From Monomorium pharaonis (Eukaryota > Arthropoda > Insecta > Hymenoptera > Formicidae): 64,000 bases of DNA. The translations under genes and the position numbers were made by a program. Below the pieces are notes generated by a model. The model did not search any database. It was not told where the DNA came from and saw nothing but the letters and a program-made list of their open reading frames with translations. Within the stretch, counting starts at the first letter, position 1, and the number at the start of each line of letters is the position of its first letter. Positions 13,130 to 25,314 of the stretch are shown here, piece after piece. The stretch is taken from assembly GCF_013373865.1 (NCBI RefSeq), contig NC_050468.1, positions 22,896,774-22,960,773 of the forward strand, written 5' to 3'.

Positions 13130-13860
13130 GTTGTCCACTTTTTAGTATTTCATACATAAAAGACGCACCTATTCACAGAATTGCTGAAGGTTCTCCAATT
13201 CTCGAGAGATTGGCTCTCAACTGCACGAGAAAATTGAAAGCGTAAATAATACCGACTATTACACTCTTCTCCGTCGAGAACCGTATTTTATCGTTAAGGT
13301 TGCGTTTTCATCAACTAATGCATCCATGTAGCGTTTAAATATTATTATTGTCTTAGTCCATCAAACTAATTTAAATACGTGTAATCGATAAACACACATT
13401 TGACGATTCTCACGCAATTTGCGCACAAAGATGAGACGATGCTCTCCTTTCCTCTTTCTTTTAGAAGTTCCTAAAATTCTTACCCGTGTGGTAAATTTTT
13501 TCACAAATAATTTATTAAACAATTAAACGACGATATTTTTTTCTCGATAAGGCTTTTCTCTAATTAGCGCTCAACTTCTAAATTTCGAGTTAACGAGGAA
13601 CGCGAATCACGTGGTGAAATAAAATACCATCTTTTTACGTTTCACATTCCGCGTCAGGATTCTTCCGGCTTCGCGTTTACTTATGTTCTTTTCACACGAT
13701 AGTGTTAAACCTTGCAATAACTCGTGCGGACGGTTGCCACAAACCTGTGCACAGGCGGACCGTTCAAGTATCACTGTCCATTAGCGGGATACTGAGCGTG
13801 TTGCATCACTATCTTATCACTCGCCTTTGTAGGTAGACTTACTCACATATCGAATTGTAA
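13130..13860. other. GC-raised intergenic segment, possibly regulatory
   Basis: More GC-rich and CpG-containing than its surroundings (for example around 13190-13270 and 13600-13760). No frame with a start and splice sites could be assembled. It could be an enhancer, or the promoter of a gene or ncRNA not recognised here. Confidence 0.25.
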
Positions 13861-15419
13861 AATATAAACGATTTCTTATATTTTGCCGTGCGCTCACTTT
13901 TTCTAGAATTGAGCCGCATTTTTCCCGTTTAAAAAAACATTTTGGTTTAGAGATTTTGAAATCAACATTTTAATTTTTTTTTATTTTTTTAAGTTTTTAC
14001 CTTGAATTTTATCTTGAAAATATATCCATATATTAGATAAAAATAATATTTTTGTACAAAAAATAATAATAGAACTTTGAAGTTCTTTATTCTCAAAATC
14101 ATTTTCTTCAAATTTTTCATAAAATTTTCGTTATTATACTAATAAAACAATCTTCATCAAGCTTGATACAATATGTATGTATAAGTAAAAGTCATCACAT
14201 AAACTATAACCGGTACATTTATAAAAAATTTTTGTTATTAAAGACCGGTTATTATTTTTTATGCAATTTTTAACTTATTCTTTACGTGTTACCATTTTGG
14301 ATATTCTCATTGTTTTTTTCTTTTTGATAGTACATGTGTAATCATATTATTTTAGAAAATTCGTATTACAAATAAATGTTTTTGTCTTAAATTGATAAAA
14401 AGCATAAAATTAAGGCAAGAACATTCTATTATTTTTACGAATATATATATTTTTTTTTGTTTTATCGCTTTAATAAATAATGTACGTTATACTATATTAA
14501 AAATATATATGCTTCTAAACCTGTATAAATATATATACAATTCTAAAAATTTACTTATTATAATCATAAAAAATTTTTAAAAATGTATAGTTTTCTATAA
14601 ATCTTTATTTTTTCTAAAGAAATAAGATTTATATTTTTTAGTGCTTTGTGATAGAATATCTTGAAAAACGTATGTGTTGCATATCAAAGTATTACCAAAA
14701 ATAAAAAATTTTAATAGATTGCTGTTATTATTACGTTTAAATATCTGTAAAATTTTAGCACAATTTTCTTACTTAATTTTAAAAGTTATTTAATTTTTGT
14801 TCTTAATTCTTGTGTAAAATTATTTATAGCATTTATTTGCAAATTTAATGAGAAAATAGCATTATAAATTAAATCAAATTTTTTACATATACTAATAAAA
14901 CTCTAATAAATATTTGTGCAAAAGTTTATTTAAATCCACTTACTTATTTACAAGTTATTCATCTAAAACCGCAACAAAATAGAATTCATAAATTATTGCA
15001 CACCAAATTTTTGTTTTGTTTCTTTGCAGCTTCAGGGCCAAAATCGAATATTCGTGATCACATTTTTTTGTCGTTGATTAAAAAAAAGAATGAACTTACG
15101 AAGTTTACAGTTTTTAAATTTCGGTAATTTTTAACTGGTATCATAGAACCAAAACATCCTTTAGCTACAAAAGCTTACGAAATACGTCATCTAATCAGCG
15201 TTAGTGCTGATCTTATCGTAGTCTACTAAATAGTAACGTTTTGTTTTTTTAGTCTTCTAAAGGTTGAAATGGCTTTTACAACTTTGTGTACGTAAGCTAC
15301 GCAGTTCTTTAAACTTACATATTTGTTGATAGAGAGAATTAATGTTTTATTAATAGTGAATTTGGTTGAATACACTAATGCGCATTATTAGTTTTCTGTG
15401 TACGGGATTGCCTTACACT

Positions 15420-15561
15420 GGGTGCGTTCGGCAAAGCAAATCTGAGATGTCTCGAGGCTCTGTTGACACATTCTGTCTTTGTTATTTACTGAAATTGGAC
15501 AAAGATAGAATGAGGTAATAGAGCACTCCGACGTCTCAGATTTGCTTTGCCGAACGCAGTA
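15420..15561. mobile_element. Fold-back MITE with GGGTGCGTTC end and ACT duplication
   Basis: Arms of about 55 bp: left GGGTGCGTTCGGCAAAGC then AAATCTGAGA; right the inverse, ending in GCCGAACGCAGTA. ACT flanks both sides (15417-15419 and 15562-15564). No ORF. Its terminus resembles those of the elements at 35139 and 37629, whose interiors are unrelated. Confidence 0.78.
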
Positions 15562-17763
15562 ACTGTAGTGATATATGTGTTCAATTGAGATTATTCTCCA
15601 TTAATACTACTATATATACTCAATTGAATTACACTGTAGCCAGTATAGCTTTATGCTTTTATGGTTGAGTTAATTCTATTAGTGTACGGCGCACTAAGTC
15701 TTATCGTATATTTACAAAATTATATAAAAATTCTTCACGATGTGTCTGACAATAAGTAAATCTGTATGGCATTGCACATTTAAACCATTAACTTGTTTAT
15801 ATGTATTATTTTTAAAATTTATTTTTTGATTAAACCTCTTTCTTTATCCAGTATTAAAACGTGTTCCCAATCGAATTTATGTAGTAATTAATTCTATGAT
15901 CCATTATAACAGAAGTCTGCATGGAATTTCTATTAATGTGATTTCGATATTCAGATAATCTAGTCTTTAATAATCTATTTGACCTATGAAGCCTCGCAAT
16001 TTTTACAATTAATTTTCTACATTACATTGTATTATGAAATATTTAGTGTTGAATCCTTGTGTGTAAAATATTTATTTAATTTATTTAAACCAATAAAAGC
16101 TACTCAAATGTTGGGTATCCCATTAAGACAATGTCTAATCTTATTCGAAACTTCTAGCACGATATTGTAAAGTAGATGCATCTTTTCTCAGCTGTTCTTT
16201 TTCGGTTTAACAGCATTAAATCTATAAATACTTTTTTATACCTTTTCTTTAATGCAGGTAAGAATTAATTCTAGTGAGTATCCGTCCAGTAAATTGTTAA
16301 CAATAAAATTAAAGTTTATTTTGTGAAATACAGGATGCGACAGATGCATATTTCGATCAATCAACACTAATATTATTCCTTTCTTTTGACAGAAAACACG
16401 ATATAAGTAGAAATTTATATTTGCCTGAAAAAATGTTTCCTGAAAAAATATTTTTCTAATTGCTTGATAAAAATAAAAATTAAAAAGAATTTATAATTTC
16501 TGCAAGATAAATATAATCATGGTATTGTGGTCACTTGCATGCACTGTGACAATGTATATACAATATATACATGTATTCTATTCAAGTTACTAGCATTGTT
16601 TTTTACTATTTTTAGAGTACATAAACATTGACTCCGATAACGTGCATGTAATTATCTCGCTATTGATATTGTGCTAATGCATGCTAATCAAAATTCGATA
16701 TAATTTCCACAATCAACATATTTTTTTAATCACCCATCATTGCAATGTCTGTATTTTGGACATTGTAATACTGCATTACGTATAACAGTAATGTTTTTAA
16801 CAATGACACTTTATTACAAACGTAAAAATGTAATATTTTGCAAGACTAACAAATATACACAAAAGCAAGAAAAAATATAGGTGAGGAATTATTTATATTT
16901 TTGTTGTTATTGCAATATTATTGTTATAATTATTTGATCAAAATGAAGCAATAAAATATAAATATAAAACATTGAGATAATCAAACAGTAACTGAAGAAA
17001 TTAAAGAGTTAATTAACGTTTATATTCGTTGCTTTTAATAACATTTGGAGGCAATAAATTTAATTGCAATACAATAAAAAAAGAAATTATAGAAGAATTT
17101 TCAATGTGTAGATAGGATAATAGATAATAATTTTGATAATAAGCGTTTGGAATGGTGCTAAAATAAAACGAAGAGAGTAAATAAAAAACATAACAAAGAT
17201 AGAAAAGTATGTGGAAATGTAAAAAGTTACACATATGCAAAATAACAGAAAAAATTTTAATGGGTACGTTAATAAAGAGAACTAATAAAATAATCGCTCT
17301 TGTCATAGGAAAAAAGAAAACAAGATTTTTAAATATGTTGGACTATTAAATAATTAAGTAAAATTAATTATATTTTTAAGTAAAAAGTAAATGTCGACTT
17401 AAAGCCATAACATACATAACATTTGCAAATAAGAACAAGATATGAAGTTAGGAATCAAAGAGTTTTTATAAAAGAAAAATACACGTGACTTACTTCTTCT
17501 CTTTAGAGAAGCACTTACTTCTGTTTTACAAAATTCTTTATTTTTATGAAAAACAAGACACCGATGCATTAATTAAACAACGAAGCATCGTTTGATACAC
17601 TGAAAAATATTTTGTTGCCAAAGCGATAATTCAATTTAATTTTTTTCTTCTAGCAAATAAATTATCTTTTAATAAAAGAACATTTTCTTAATAATTGTCT
17701 TAAAATATTTGTTACAAATTTTAGAAATATTTATTAGCATATGCTATATGTACCCACAACATA
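15562..17763. other. Gene-free AT-rich stretch
   Basis: No exon, RNA gene or clear repeat was recognised; short open frames here are AT-rich chance frames. Confidence 0.5.
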
Positions 17764-18878
17764 TCTATATAAATAAAAATGTAAATATTTGTTTCTCATC
17801 TAAGATCTCCTAAGTTTTTTACCAATTGCTTTGAAATTTTGACACAACGTTGCATTCGTAACCGGGAGTATTATTATGGGGTCTAATTTTGGAAATACCG
17901 TGTGTTTCAAAAATGATAGCCATAATTTAATTTTAAACAATATTTTTTAAATGATATTTTTTTGTAATTTTCACACAACGTTGTATTGAATTTAGTTAGA
18001 AGTACGTGAATAAATGAATATTAGATTTATTACTGATTGTTTCATAAATGCAGGCCTTTAATTTGAGAATGTTTCTTTTAGCGTGTATATGATAATTTAG
18101 AATCAATGGCAGGATTTGAAATTTTGATGTTGCATTCGAAAACGGGAGTGTTCTTATGGGGTTTGATTTTGGATATATCGGTGTTTCAAAAATGATGGCC
18201 ATAATTTAAGTGTAAAAAATAGTTTTTCATTAATATTATTGAAATTTTGACACATTGAGACGGGGAGAGACCGGGAGAGACGGGGAGAGACCGGGAGAGA
18301 CGGGGAAAGACCGGGAGAGACGGGTGGAGACCGGGAGAGACGGGGAGAGACCGGAAGAGACGGGGAGAGACCGGGAGAGGTGGGGAGAGACCGGGAGAGA
18401 CCGGGAGAAACGGGGAGAGACGGGGAGAGACCGGGAGAGACCGGGAGAGACGGGGAGAGACCGGGAGAGACGGGGAGAGACCGGAAGAGACGAGTAGAGA
18501 CGGGAAGAGACGGGGAGAGACCAGGAGAGACGAGGAGAGACCGGGAGTGACGGGGAGAGACGGGGAGAGACCGGGAGAGACGGAAAGAGACCGGGTGAGA
18601 CGAGTAGAGACGGGAAGAGACGGGGAGAGACTAGGAGAGACCAGGAGAGACGGGGAGAGACCGGGGAGTGACGGGGAGAGACGGGTAGAGACCGGGAGAG
18701 ACGGGGAGAGACGGGGAGAGACGGGGAGAGACCGGGAGAGACGGGGAGAGACCAGGAGAGACGGGGAGAGACGGGAAAGACCGGGAGAGGCGAAGAATGT
18801 TTCTATTGTGTTTAAATTAAGGTAATAAGAAAAATAAAAATGGCTGTTATTTTTCAACGCGTGGAAGGGCATAGCTAG
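17764..18878 (+). mobile_element. Non-autonomous Helitron-like element carrying a minisatellite
   Basis: The left end TCTATATAAATAAAAATG follows a host A, and the right end is CTAG followed by a host T, as expected for Helitrons inserting between A and T without target duplication. Inside are near-duplicate blocks of about 85 bp (17850-17934 and 18128-18209: TTGCATTCG, CGGGAGT, TTATGGGG and GTGTTTCAAAAATGAT in order) and then a 10-bp minisatellite. No Rep/helicase frame is present. The 3' hairpin usually found before CTAG is not obvious, so the class is inferred from the ends. Confidence 0.62.
18257..18795. repeat. 10-bp minisatellite, unit GAGAC(C/G)GGGA, about 54 copies
   Basis: About 540 bp of tandem decamers, often alternating as a 20-bp higher unit (GAGACGGGGAGAGACCGGGA), with scattered variants and one extra base near 18663. 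The period of 10 and the absence of stop triplets leave long open frames on both strands; these are repeat artefacts and not genes. Strongly purine-biased on the plus strand. Confidence 0.95.
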
Positions 18879-21800
18879 TATTATATGAGAAATAATTATA
18901 CTCTTTCAAAATAGAAAATTGTATCAAAGAAAACTAAAAAAAATTCTATTTTATTTGATATTTTTAATTTAAATATTAAATTATTAGTCTATTTCACAGT
19001 ATATGTTAAATGAATTTAATGTTTATAATAAACTTATTATAGGTTTACAAATATACACTGACAGAAAAGAATGCTTAACTCAAATATTCATTTGAATAGT
19101 ACCAATAACATATTTTATTGAAAATTAATAATACTTTTTTAAAACAAGTAATACTTTCTATAATTTAAAAAATATCTTATTTGAAATAAAAATTATTAAT
19201 TTTCTATAAAATATGTTATTGGTACTATTCGAATGAATATTTATTTGATAAAAAACATTCTTTTCAACATTAAGCATTCTTTTCTGCCAGTGTACGAACT
19301 TATGAAATATTTGAAATTATTGTAAGGTGCAGTTGTTTCTATAACGTAAATTGACTTTAATTCCAGTTCTTTATAAAACTGAAAAAAGATAAGTATAAGA
19401 AAAAGAAAGTTAAACTGAAATTGAAGCATTAGTAGAACTAGACATACTATATAACTGCACCCTGCAACTACCTACAACTACGTTTATGCTATTATATAAC
19501 AGCTCTAATTAATGAGTATATTTTAAGAAAATATTCTTTGTTAAGATAACCGTTACTTAAAAGAAGAAAATAAAAAATTGCTTTTTTTAGCACGAGAATG
19601 ATACTTTCTTTTGTATACGACAGATTAAAATTTTGCTCATCCTCAAAATTTTTATTATTACATATGCTTCAAAATATTATATGTTTTAATGATTAGAAAA
19701 TTAATGTTTTTTATCACTCTAATCATGATGATTATGACAAATCTTGATATAGCTATGATAATGATCAAATAATACGATTATTTGTTAATTCTCCATAATT
19801 TTGTAACCTTTATCATGATAAATCCTTTTAATTATGACGTGCTGCGCGAAAAAGTTATAGATTACTTCACAATTTTTCGAAATTTTGTCTCATTCGCGTT
19901 GATATAAACGAGATTGAACAATCACTCGTTTTACTCTTTATCTGCATTTTTCGATTTGCTCGAGTTTCCGTGCGGGAAACTCGGCGAAAGAATTTAATCA
20001 ACGCATGTAATATGAAATGCAATCAATCGAATCTGTAGCTAATAGATCAGCTTTACACTTTAATTTTATTAAATTTACTAACGCACTATTTAAATGACGT
20101 TCATTCAATTGACATATTGTTGGCAAACGAAAACAATAATAACATCAATTATATTATAATATCGATAATAATCATAATTATGTATGTCTAATGAATTCAT
20201 TTGTCAGTTCAATTATTACATGACAAAATATACACAAAATCAGATTGTAATAAGAAATTCATGAAATAAAATTTTATATTGTCACTGTGCAATTTGATAT
20301 CGAGCCTTGGCATATTATCAATGACAATGAGAGTCTTCGACTTTAAAATTTAATGAAACGTGAATGCGTTCTTTGGCTTGAATTAATATTGATTTGATAT
20401 AATAAGGATTGAACGTTATCAAGCGTTATTTCATGGATCTTCTGCGTTTAATGTCAAGATTATTTCTGCAAGGGAAACTCTACAAAGGAATTTTATTAAC
20501 AAATAACGCGCTCGACTGAGTATTCCACGCGTATTTTGCTCTTTAATTCTGCCAGATAAACGACGTGTCAATTCCAGCCTTCAATTGTGTGTCGAAATAA
20601 ACAAATAAATTTTTGATGAATTCAACGTTTCCTTCCTTCTTTTCTACCTGTTATTTAGAAATTTTTAGTAATTATTATACATCTAAAATAATATTTACTG
20701 TAAATACCGTTGTGTAATTTTTGTTAAAATTTTTTAGAAGATAATTTTATTTAGATAATATTTACCGTAACCACTGCTGTGTAATGATTATAATATTTAA
20801 AGCACCTTTATAGAATAATGTATGCGTTTATTGGAAACGTATATTTTACTTAAGCACCGTTATAGAATGATGTATTTATAGATAAAAAAAATTATAGTCA
20901 TTTTACATCATTATTTCATGCTCATCAATTATTCACATCATTGATTCTTTCTCTTTTAACTATATATACAATTTTCTATTGCCCTACATAATGTGACTGT
21001 TACGTCTCTTGCTAACACCAATAAGTAAGAGATAACAGCTCACGTATATATTAAACGATAAATGTAATCACATTGCGTTTTCGTCGAAGCATATCGTTAT
21101 CGATATATTTTCAATACACTCTTCTTTTCCAAATCGATCCAGCCGCTATCTTCTCTAGAACATTCTCGCTTGCGAACACGATGCGAATTCGCCGATGATT
21201 CACGATTTTTCGATGATTCATGTCTCCGTTTCTTTTATTTCATTTGTGTTTTTTACGAGCTTGATATAATACGTACTATATGTATACTAACTATATATGT
21301 ATTATGTATATACTAACATCTTCCAACACTCTTTCCAACAAGCTTTAATTATGATTATGCACACACATACGGTACACGTGTATCGTCGAAGACATACAGT
21401 CACGAAACTAATTGTCCGGAAACAGAATATTTTATGCTACAAATTCACAAAATATTATAATTTTTAGAGAAAATTCGATTGAAAAATCCTCTTGCCAGTG
21501 ACATTATACCATTAGTAATATATTTCCATAAAAAGTTAAATTTTTTAATCTAAAAAGATTCACTAGCATATTATTGATAAAATTAAATCGAAAGATGTAT
21601 CTAAAAAAATTTGCAACAAAGCGTAAATCTTTATTTCTATCTTTATTTGTTTTTAACTCAAGTCTAAAAAATATGTATAAAAGATAGTACAATTGTGGCA
21701 GAATGATATCAAATAAACAAAACAATCTTATTATATATATACAGTCACAAAACTATTTGTCCGGCCATATAAAATATTGAAAATTTATTTTAACTATAAA

Positions 21801-23255
21801 TTAAAAGTATATTTTTAATGGAAATATGCTGGCAAAGGTTTTCACTTTTAATCGAGTTTTCCCTAAAAAATTAGAATATTTGATGAATATGTAATATAAG
21901 ATACTGATTCCGCGTCTAAAATTAATTTTGTGATTGTACCTGCGATCTACCGTCAGCGATAGGTAGTTCACCTAAATGTTATCGAAAGTGCCTTAAATTG
22001 CGACCATTGCGTTGCCGATGCGGGCCGATAATGCAATAGTCGTAAAATTGGACCGATACGTGTTCTCGTTTAGAATGTTACTATTTTATTAGTTTAGATT
22101 TCATGAAATGCCATCGAGTCTAATTTCTGATAAGGAAAACTGTAAAATAAATGTTTCTTTACAGTTAACTCGATAGTTGTGATAAATCTAATTGATTTGA
22201 ATTTCCACAAAAAATCGATAGAAAAATACGTTATAGTTGTTTATTGAATAAAGTATTTGGTTGACTAAGAGAAATCTGATTTTTAATCATTATTGCTGGT
22301 GAATATATTAAAGACATTTAATTTTTTTGTCAATCATAGGAAAAAATTGATTGTTACATACATGGAAATAATGGTTTAGTATTTAAAAATTTAACTAGAT
22401 AGAGCTCTAATAATAGTTTTTTAAAAATTTAGCTAAATAGAGCTTTAACAATAATTTTCTTGGACCATCAAAATAATTATATGGGACGTTCAACAATTAT
22501 AATAAATCCTGCAAAATATTTCGCAATTTAAGCGTTTTATATCATTACTTTGTATCTATAAGCTAAATTTTTAGATATTTGAGTTCTTTCAGAAGACTGT
22601 TCTTTCCGTGTATGTTAAGCAAACTGTGAAAGTTGTGAGAGATAACAGTTAAAACTGAACAGTAGAAAAAGATAAAAATTTGTAAATTCGCTAAAAACAT
22701 CTACGTGAATTGGACATAAAATAGACATAAATTGTATTTTACAGAGCTTTCTTGTCAAAAATGATTATTACTGTAAGGTAAACTCGGATATGACATTTTT
22801 GTAAAATGCAAAAAACATACTCTTATTTTTATTATTTTATAATAGCGTTTAGTCTATTATTTTACTGAAGTTTAAAGTATGTAACATGATCGACGTTATA
22901 GAGAAATATTTAATAAAAATTATATGTTATTCAAATATTGAAACATAAACAATCTTTTATAACTTTTAAAAAAAAGATGGCCATAGTATTATAGGACCAT
23001 AGTTAGCCATACATATTTTATGCAGTTAATATTTATAAAATAATAAAAACTTATAATTTTACATATTTTTACATAGTTTCATTGTCACATATTATCATAT
23101 TTAATTTTATTTTTAAACATTTCTAATAATAAATGTTTATATAAGTTTAGCATCTTTTTAATTCATTGTTAGTACTAAAAAAATATTTATGATATATCAA
23201 ATTTAAAATATTAGGTGCAGAGCTTAATTCTCATCTTTTGTACAAAATATATATA
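18879..23255. other. Gene-free stretch with one MITE
   Basis: Contains the MITE at 19056-19292 and a perfect TATCGATA at 21098-21105 within a slightly GC-raised patch at 20.9-21.2 kb. A short imperfect tandem duplication (TTTAAAAATTTA-CTA-ATAGAGCT) lies at about 22382-22460. No gene was recognised. Confidence 0.5.
19056..19292. mobile_element. Mariner-like MITE (CACTG end, TA duplication)
   Basis: Inverted repeats start CACTGACAGAAAAGAATGCTT at the left and CACTGGCAGAAAAGAATGCTT when read from the right; TA flanks each end. The arms continue through AATAGTACCAATAACATATTT. The right arm carries about 35 extra bases that repeat the AAGAATG motif. Related to the element at 23256. Confidence 0.82.
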
Positions 23256-23410
23256 CACTGAAAAAAAAATTGCTAGATACAAATAAATATTTTTTTGAAT
23301 AGCGCTAAGAATATATTTTATAGAAAATCAATAATATTTATTTTCTATAAAATATGTTCTTAGCACTATTCAAAGAAATATTTATTTGAATCTAGTTTTT
23401 TTTTTCAGTG
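23256..23410. mobile_element. Mariner-like MITE, near-perfect hairpin
   Basis: TA-flanked element beginning CACTGAAAAAAAAA and ending with its inverse. The two 75-bp arms pair almost perfectly across AAATAAATATTT, TTGAATAG and AAGAA-ATATTTTATAGAAAA blocks. Shares these blocks with the 19056 element. Confidence 0.87.
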
Positions 23411-23929
23411 TACATAAACACTTAATCCGAAAAAAATCATGGGCCATCTTACTCAAACTGTGAGAGAAAGATAGTCATAGTGTTTTTTAAAAAATAGAAA
23501 AGGAAATAAAAGATAAAATTAAAAATTACAATTCATATACCTTCATTATGTGTCTAACGTTAATTGTGACAGCTCAACTGTAGTTTATTCAATGTTGTGG
23601 CAATTTTTAATAAACACGTAAAAAATTTTGGAGGTGGTCAAAAATAAAAACGTGATATAATATGCACAATATTGTTATTTCGAATATATGTATATAAATT
23701 ATAGTAAATGTCGATTATCTTTGAAAATAATTGCAAAAACACATTATTTCGTAATTATTGGAGAAATTATAGTCATTGGCCATCTTCTCCGTATGGCCAT
23801 CATATTCTAATTTACCTTAATACTATACATCAAGAGAAAAAAAAATTTAATCGTAATACAATGATTAAAAAAAAATTTTAATATAAATTAAAGATAAATC
23901 TTGGGCGACAACGAAGAGATCTCGGAAAT

Positions 23930-24870
23930 TATTATTATTACGTGTTTACGCAGCCACATAACTACGGTCGACGAACGAAGCCGTCGAGTCGTCGAATAAT
24001 AAATGCCAACGTGTGGGCGTTTCACACACGCGTCATCTAATAATCGTCAATTGTGGATACGAGACGTGTGGTCTCGAAAGAGACGCGCCGCCATAAAAAG
24101 GGAACAAATGGTTCTCCCGCGCGCGTGACACGTAATTCGTAATGAAATAAAAGAAGGAAGACGACAGGCGAAACCGACAAGTGCAACGCCGTATGCACCC
24201 GCTGATAAATTCTCCATTGTTAGATAAATATTGTCGTTGCCGTTCCGGCCGGGTGGTTTACTGACACGCTAAATTACGTTCGCGGGCCCGTCACGGCACG
24301 CGCGTGCATTGTCATTCGCATCCGCGTATACGAAATACACGCGCATAATAAACGTGCCAAGTCCGGCGCACAAGCGAGCGCATAATCATCGGCGGCACGT
24401 TAATTTTTGCGCCGCGCCGCGCCGCAAGCAAACAAACGCGGACAGACCTGTATGCGAATTAAAGCCAATCGTGTCATAATGATCGGCGAAGAGGAAGAGC
24501 TCGTTTGTTAAGGCTCGCGTTCGTTTAGCCCGTGTTCCTTTTTCCGGCCCCTGACTAAGTGCTGCCCGGCGATAATTGACAGAAACCAATAAACCAGAAA
24601 CAATAACTCACGTCGCGGCTTCGGATTGTCGTCATAACCCGTATATAACGCATGCGGGTAATAAATCTATGGCACGCAAACGCACGACGGGTGTCAGCGC
24701 GGACAGGTGCCGACACACAATTATTTAAATCACCTTGGTACGCCGTGGTCTCGTTACGTTCATTAACGACGACACCCTGAGAAAGTTTATGACAGATTGC
24801 AATATCGTAAATATCATAAATCTTGCGATTCCAACTCCGCCGATCGTGCGCTGGTCTTTCGCATCACACT
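23930..24870. promoter_or_regulatory. CpG-rich island, candidate enhancer or promoter
   Basis: About 0.9 kb of CpG-dense sequence (many CGCG, CGCGC and ACGTG words) inside a gene desert. It contains homeodomain-like TAAT cores and CACGTG/ACACGTAA-like words but no coding frame with splice sites. Function is inferred only from composition. Confidence 0.35.
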
Positions 24871-25049
24871 ATACTAATTTTTACATCTTTATACATCGTG
24901 TCGCGTAATCCGATAAGAATACTGTGAAAACGTGTTAATTACTTAATAATATAAATACGTAATTTACACGAAGAAAATTTTTTACAGTAAAAGTTATTAT
25001 AATAGTAGCTACGGACCATAAAAAGAAATTTTAAAGAATTATATTATAG

Positions 25050-25314
25050 TACACTTAAAAAAAATCCTTGGTAAACCTGTGAAATGCATTTAGTAATGAT
25101 ACTGTTGAAATATTTGATTGTTATAAACAAATATAGTAATAATAACAAAATTATAATAATATTAACAAAACGTTTGGTAAGAATTATAAACATTTTGTTA
25201 TAATTATATTATTTTTTTATAACTACCTTATATGTAGTTGAAACTATTTCACTAAGGTTTTGGGTAATTTTGACCAAGCCTGAATTATTATAACCAAGTC
25301 TTTTTTTCAATGTA
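25050..25314. mobile_element. Possible degenerate mariner-like MITE
   Basis: The ends read TACACTTAAAAAAAATCCTTGGT and, inverted from the right, TACATTGAAAAAAAGACTTGGT; CCAAG/CTTGG words recur inside. Arms are short and diverged, and the TA flanks are not clean. Confidence 0.35.

Larger units (their letters stand above)
11159..15419. other. Gene-free AT-rich stretch
   Basis: No credible exon was seen. It holds a TG microsatellite (11559), one fold-back element (12013) and a GC-raised segment at about 13130-13860 without a coding frame. From 13.9 to 15.4 kb nothing is visible beyond AT-rich sequence. Confidence 0.5.

Noticed and set aside
18257..18795. Regular repeat array that could be mistaken for a CRISPR
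   Set aside because: There are no spacers; it is a continuous decamer tandem repeat in an insect genome.
18186..18872. 228-codon minus-strand frame and two plus-strand frames of 80-92 codons
   Set aside because: They are translations of the 10-bp minisatellite (SLPVSPRLSP-type and GETGRD-type strings); a stop-free repeat opens frames on both strands.
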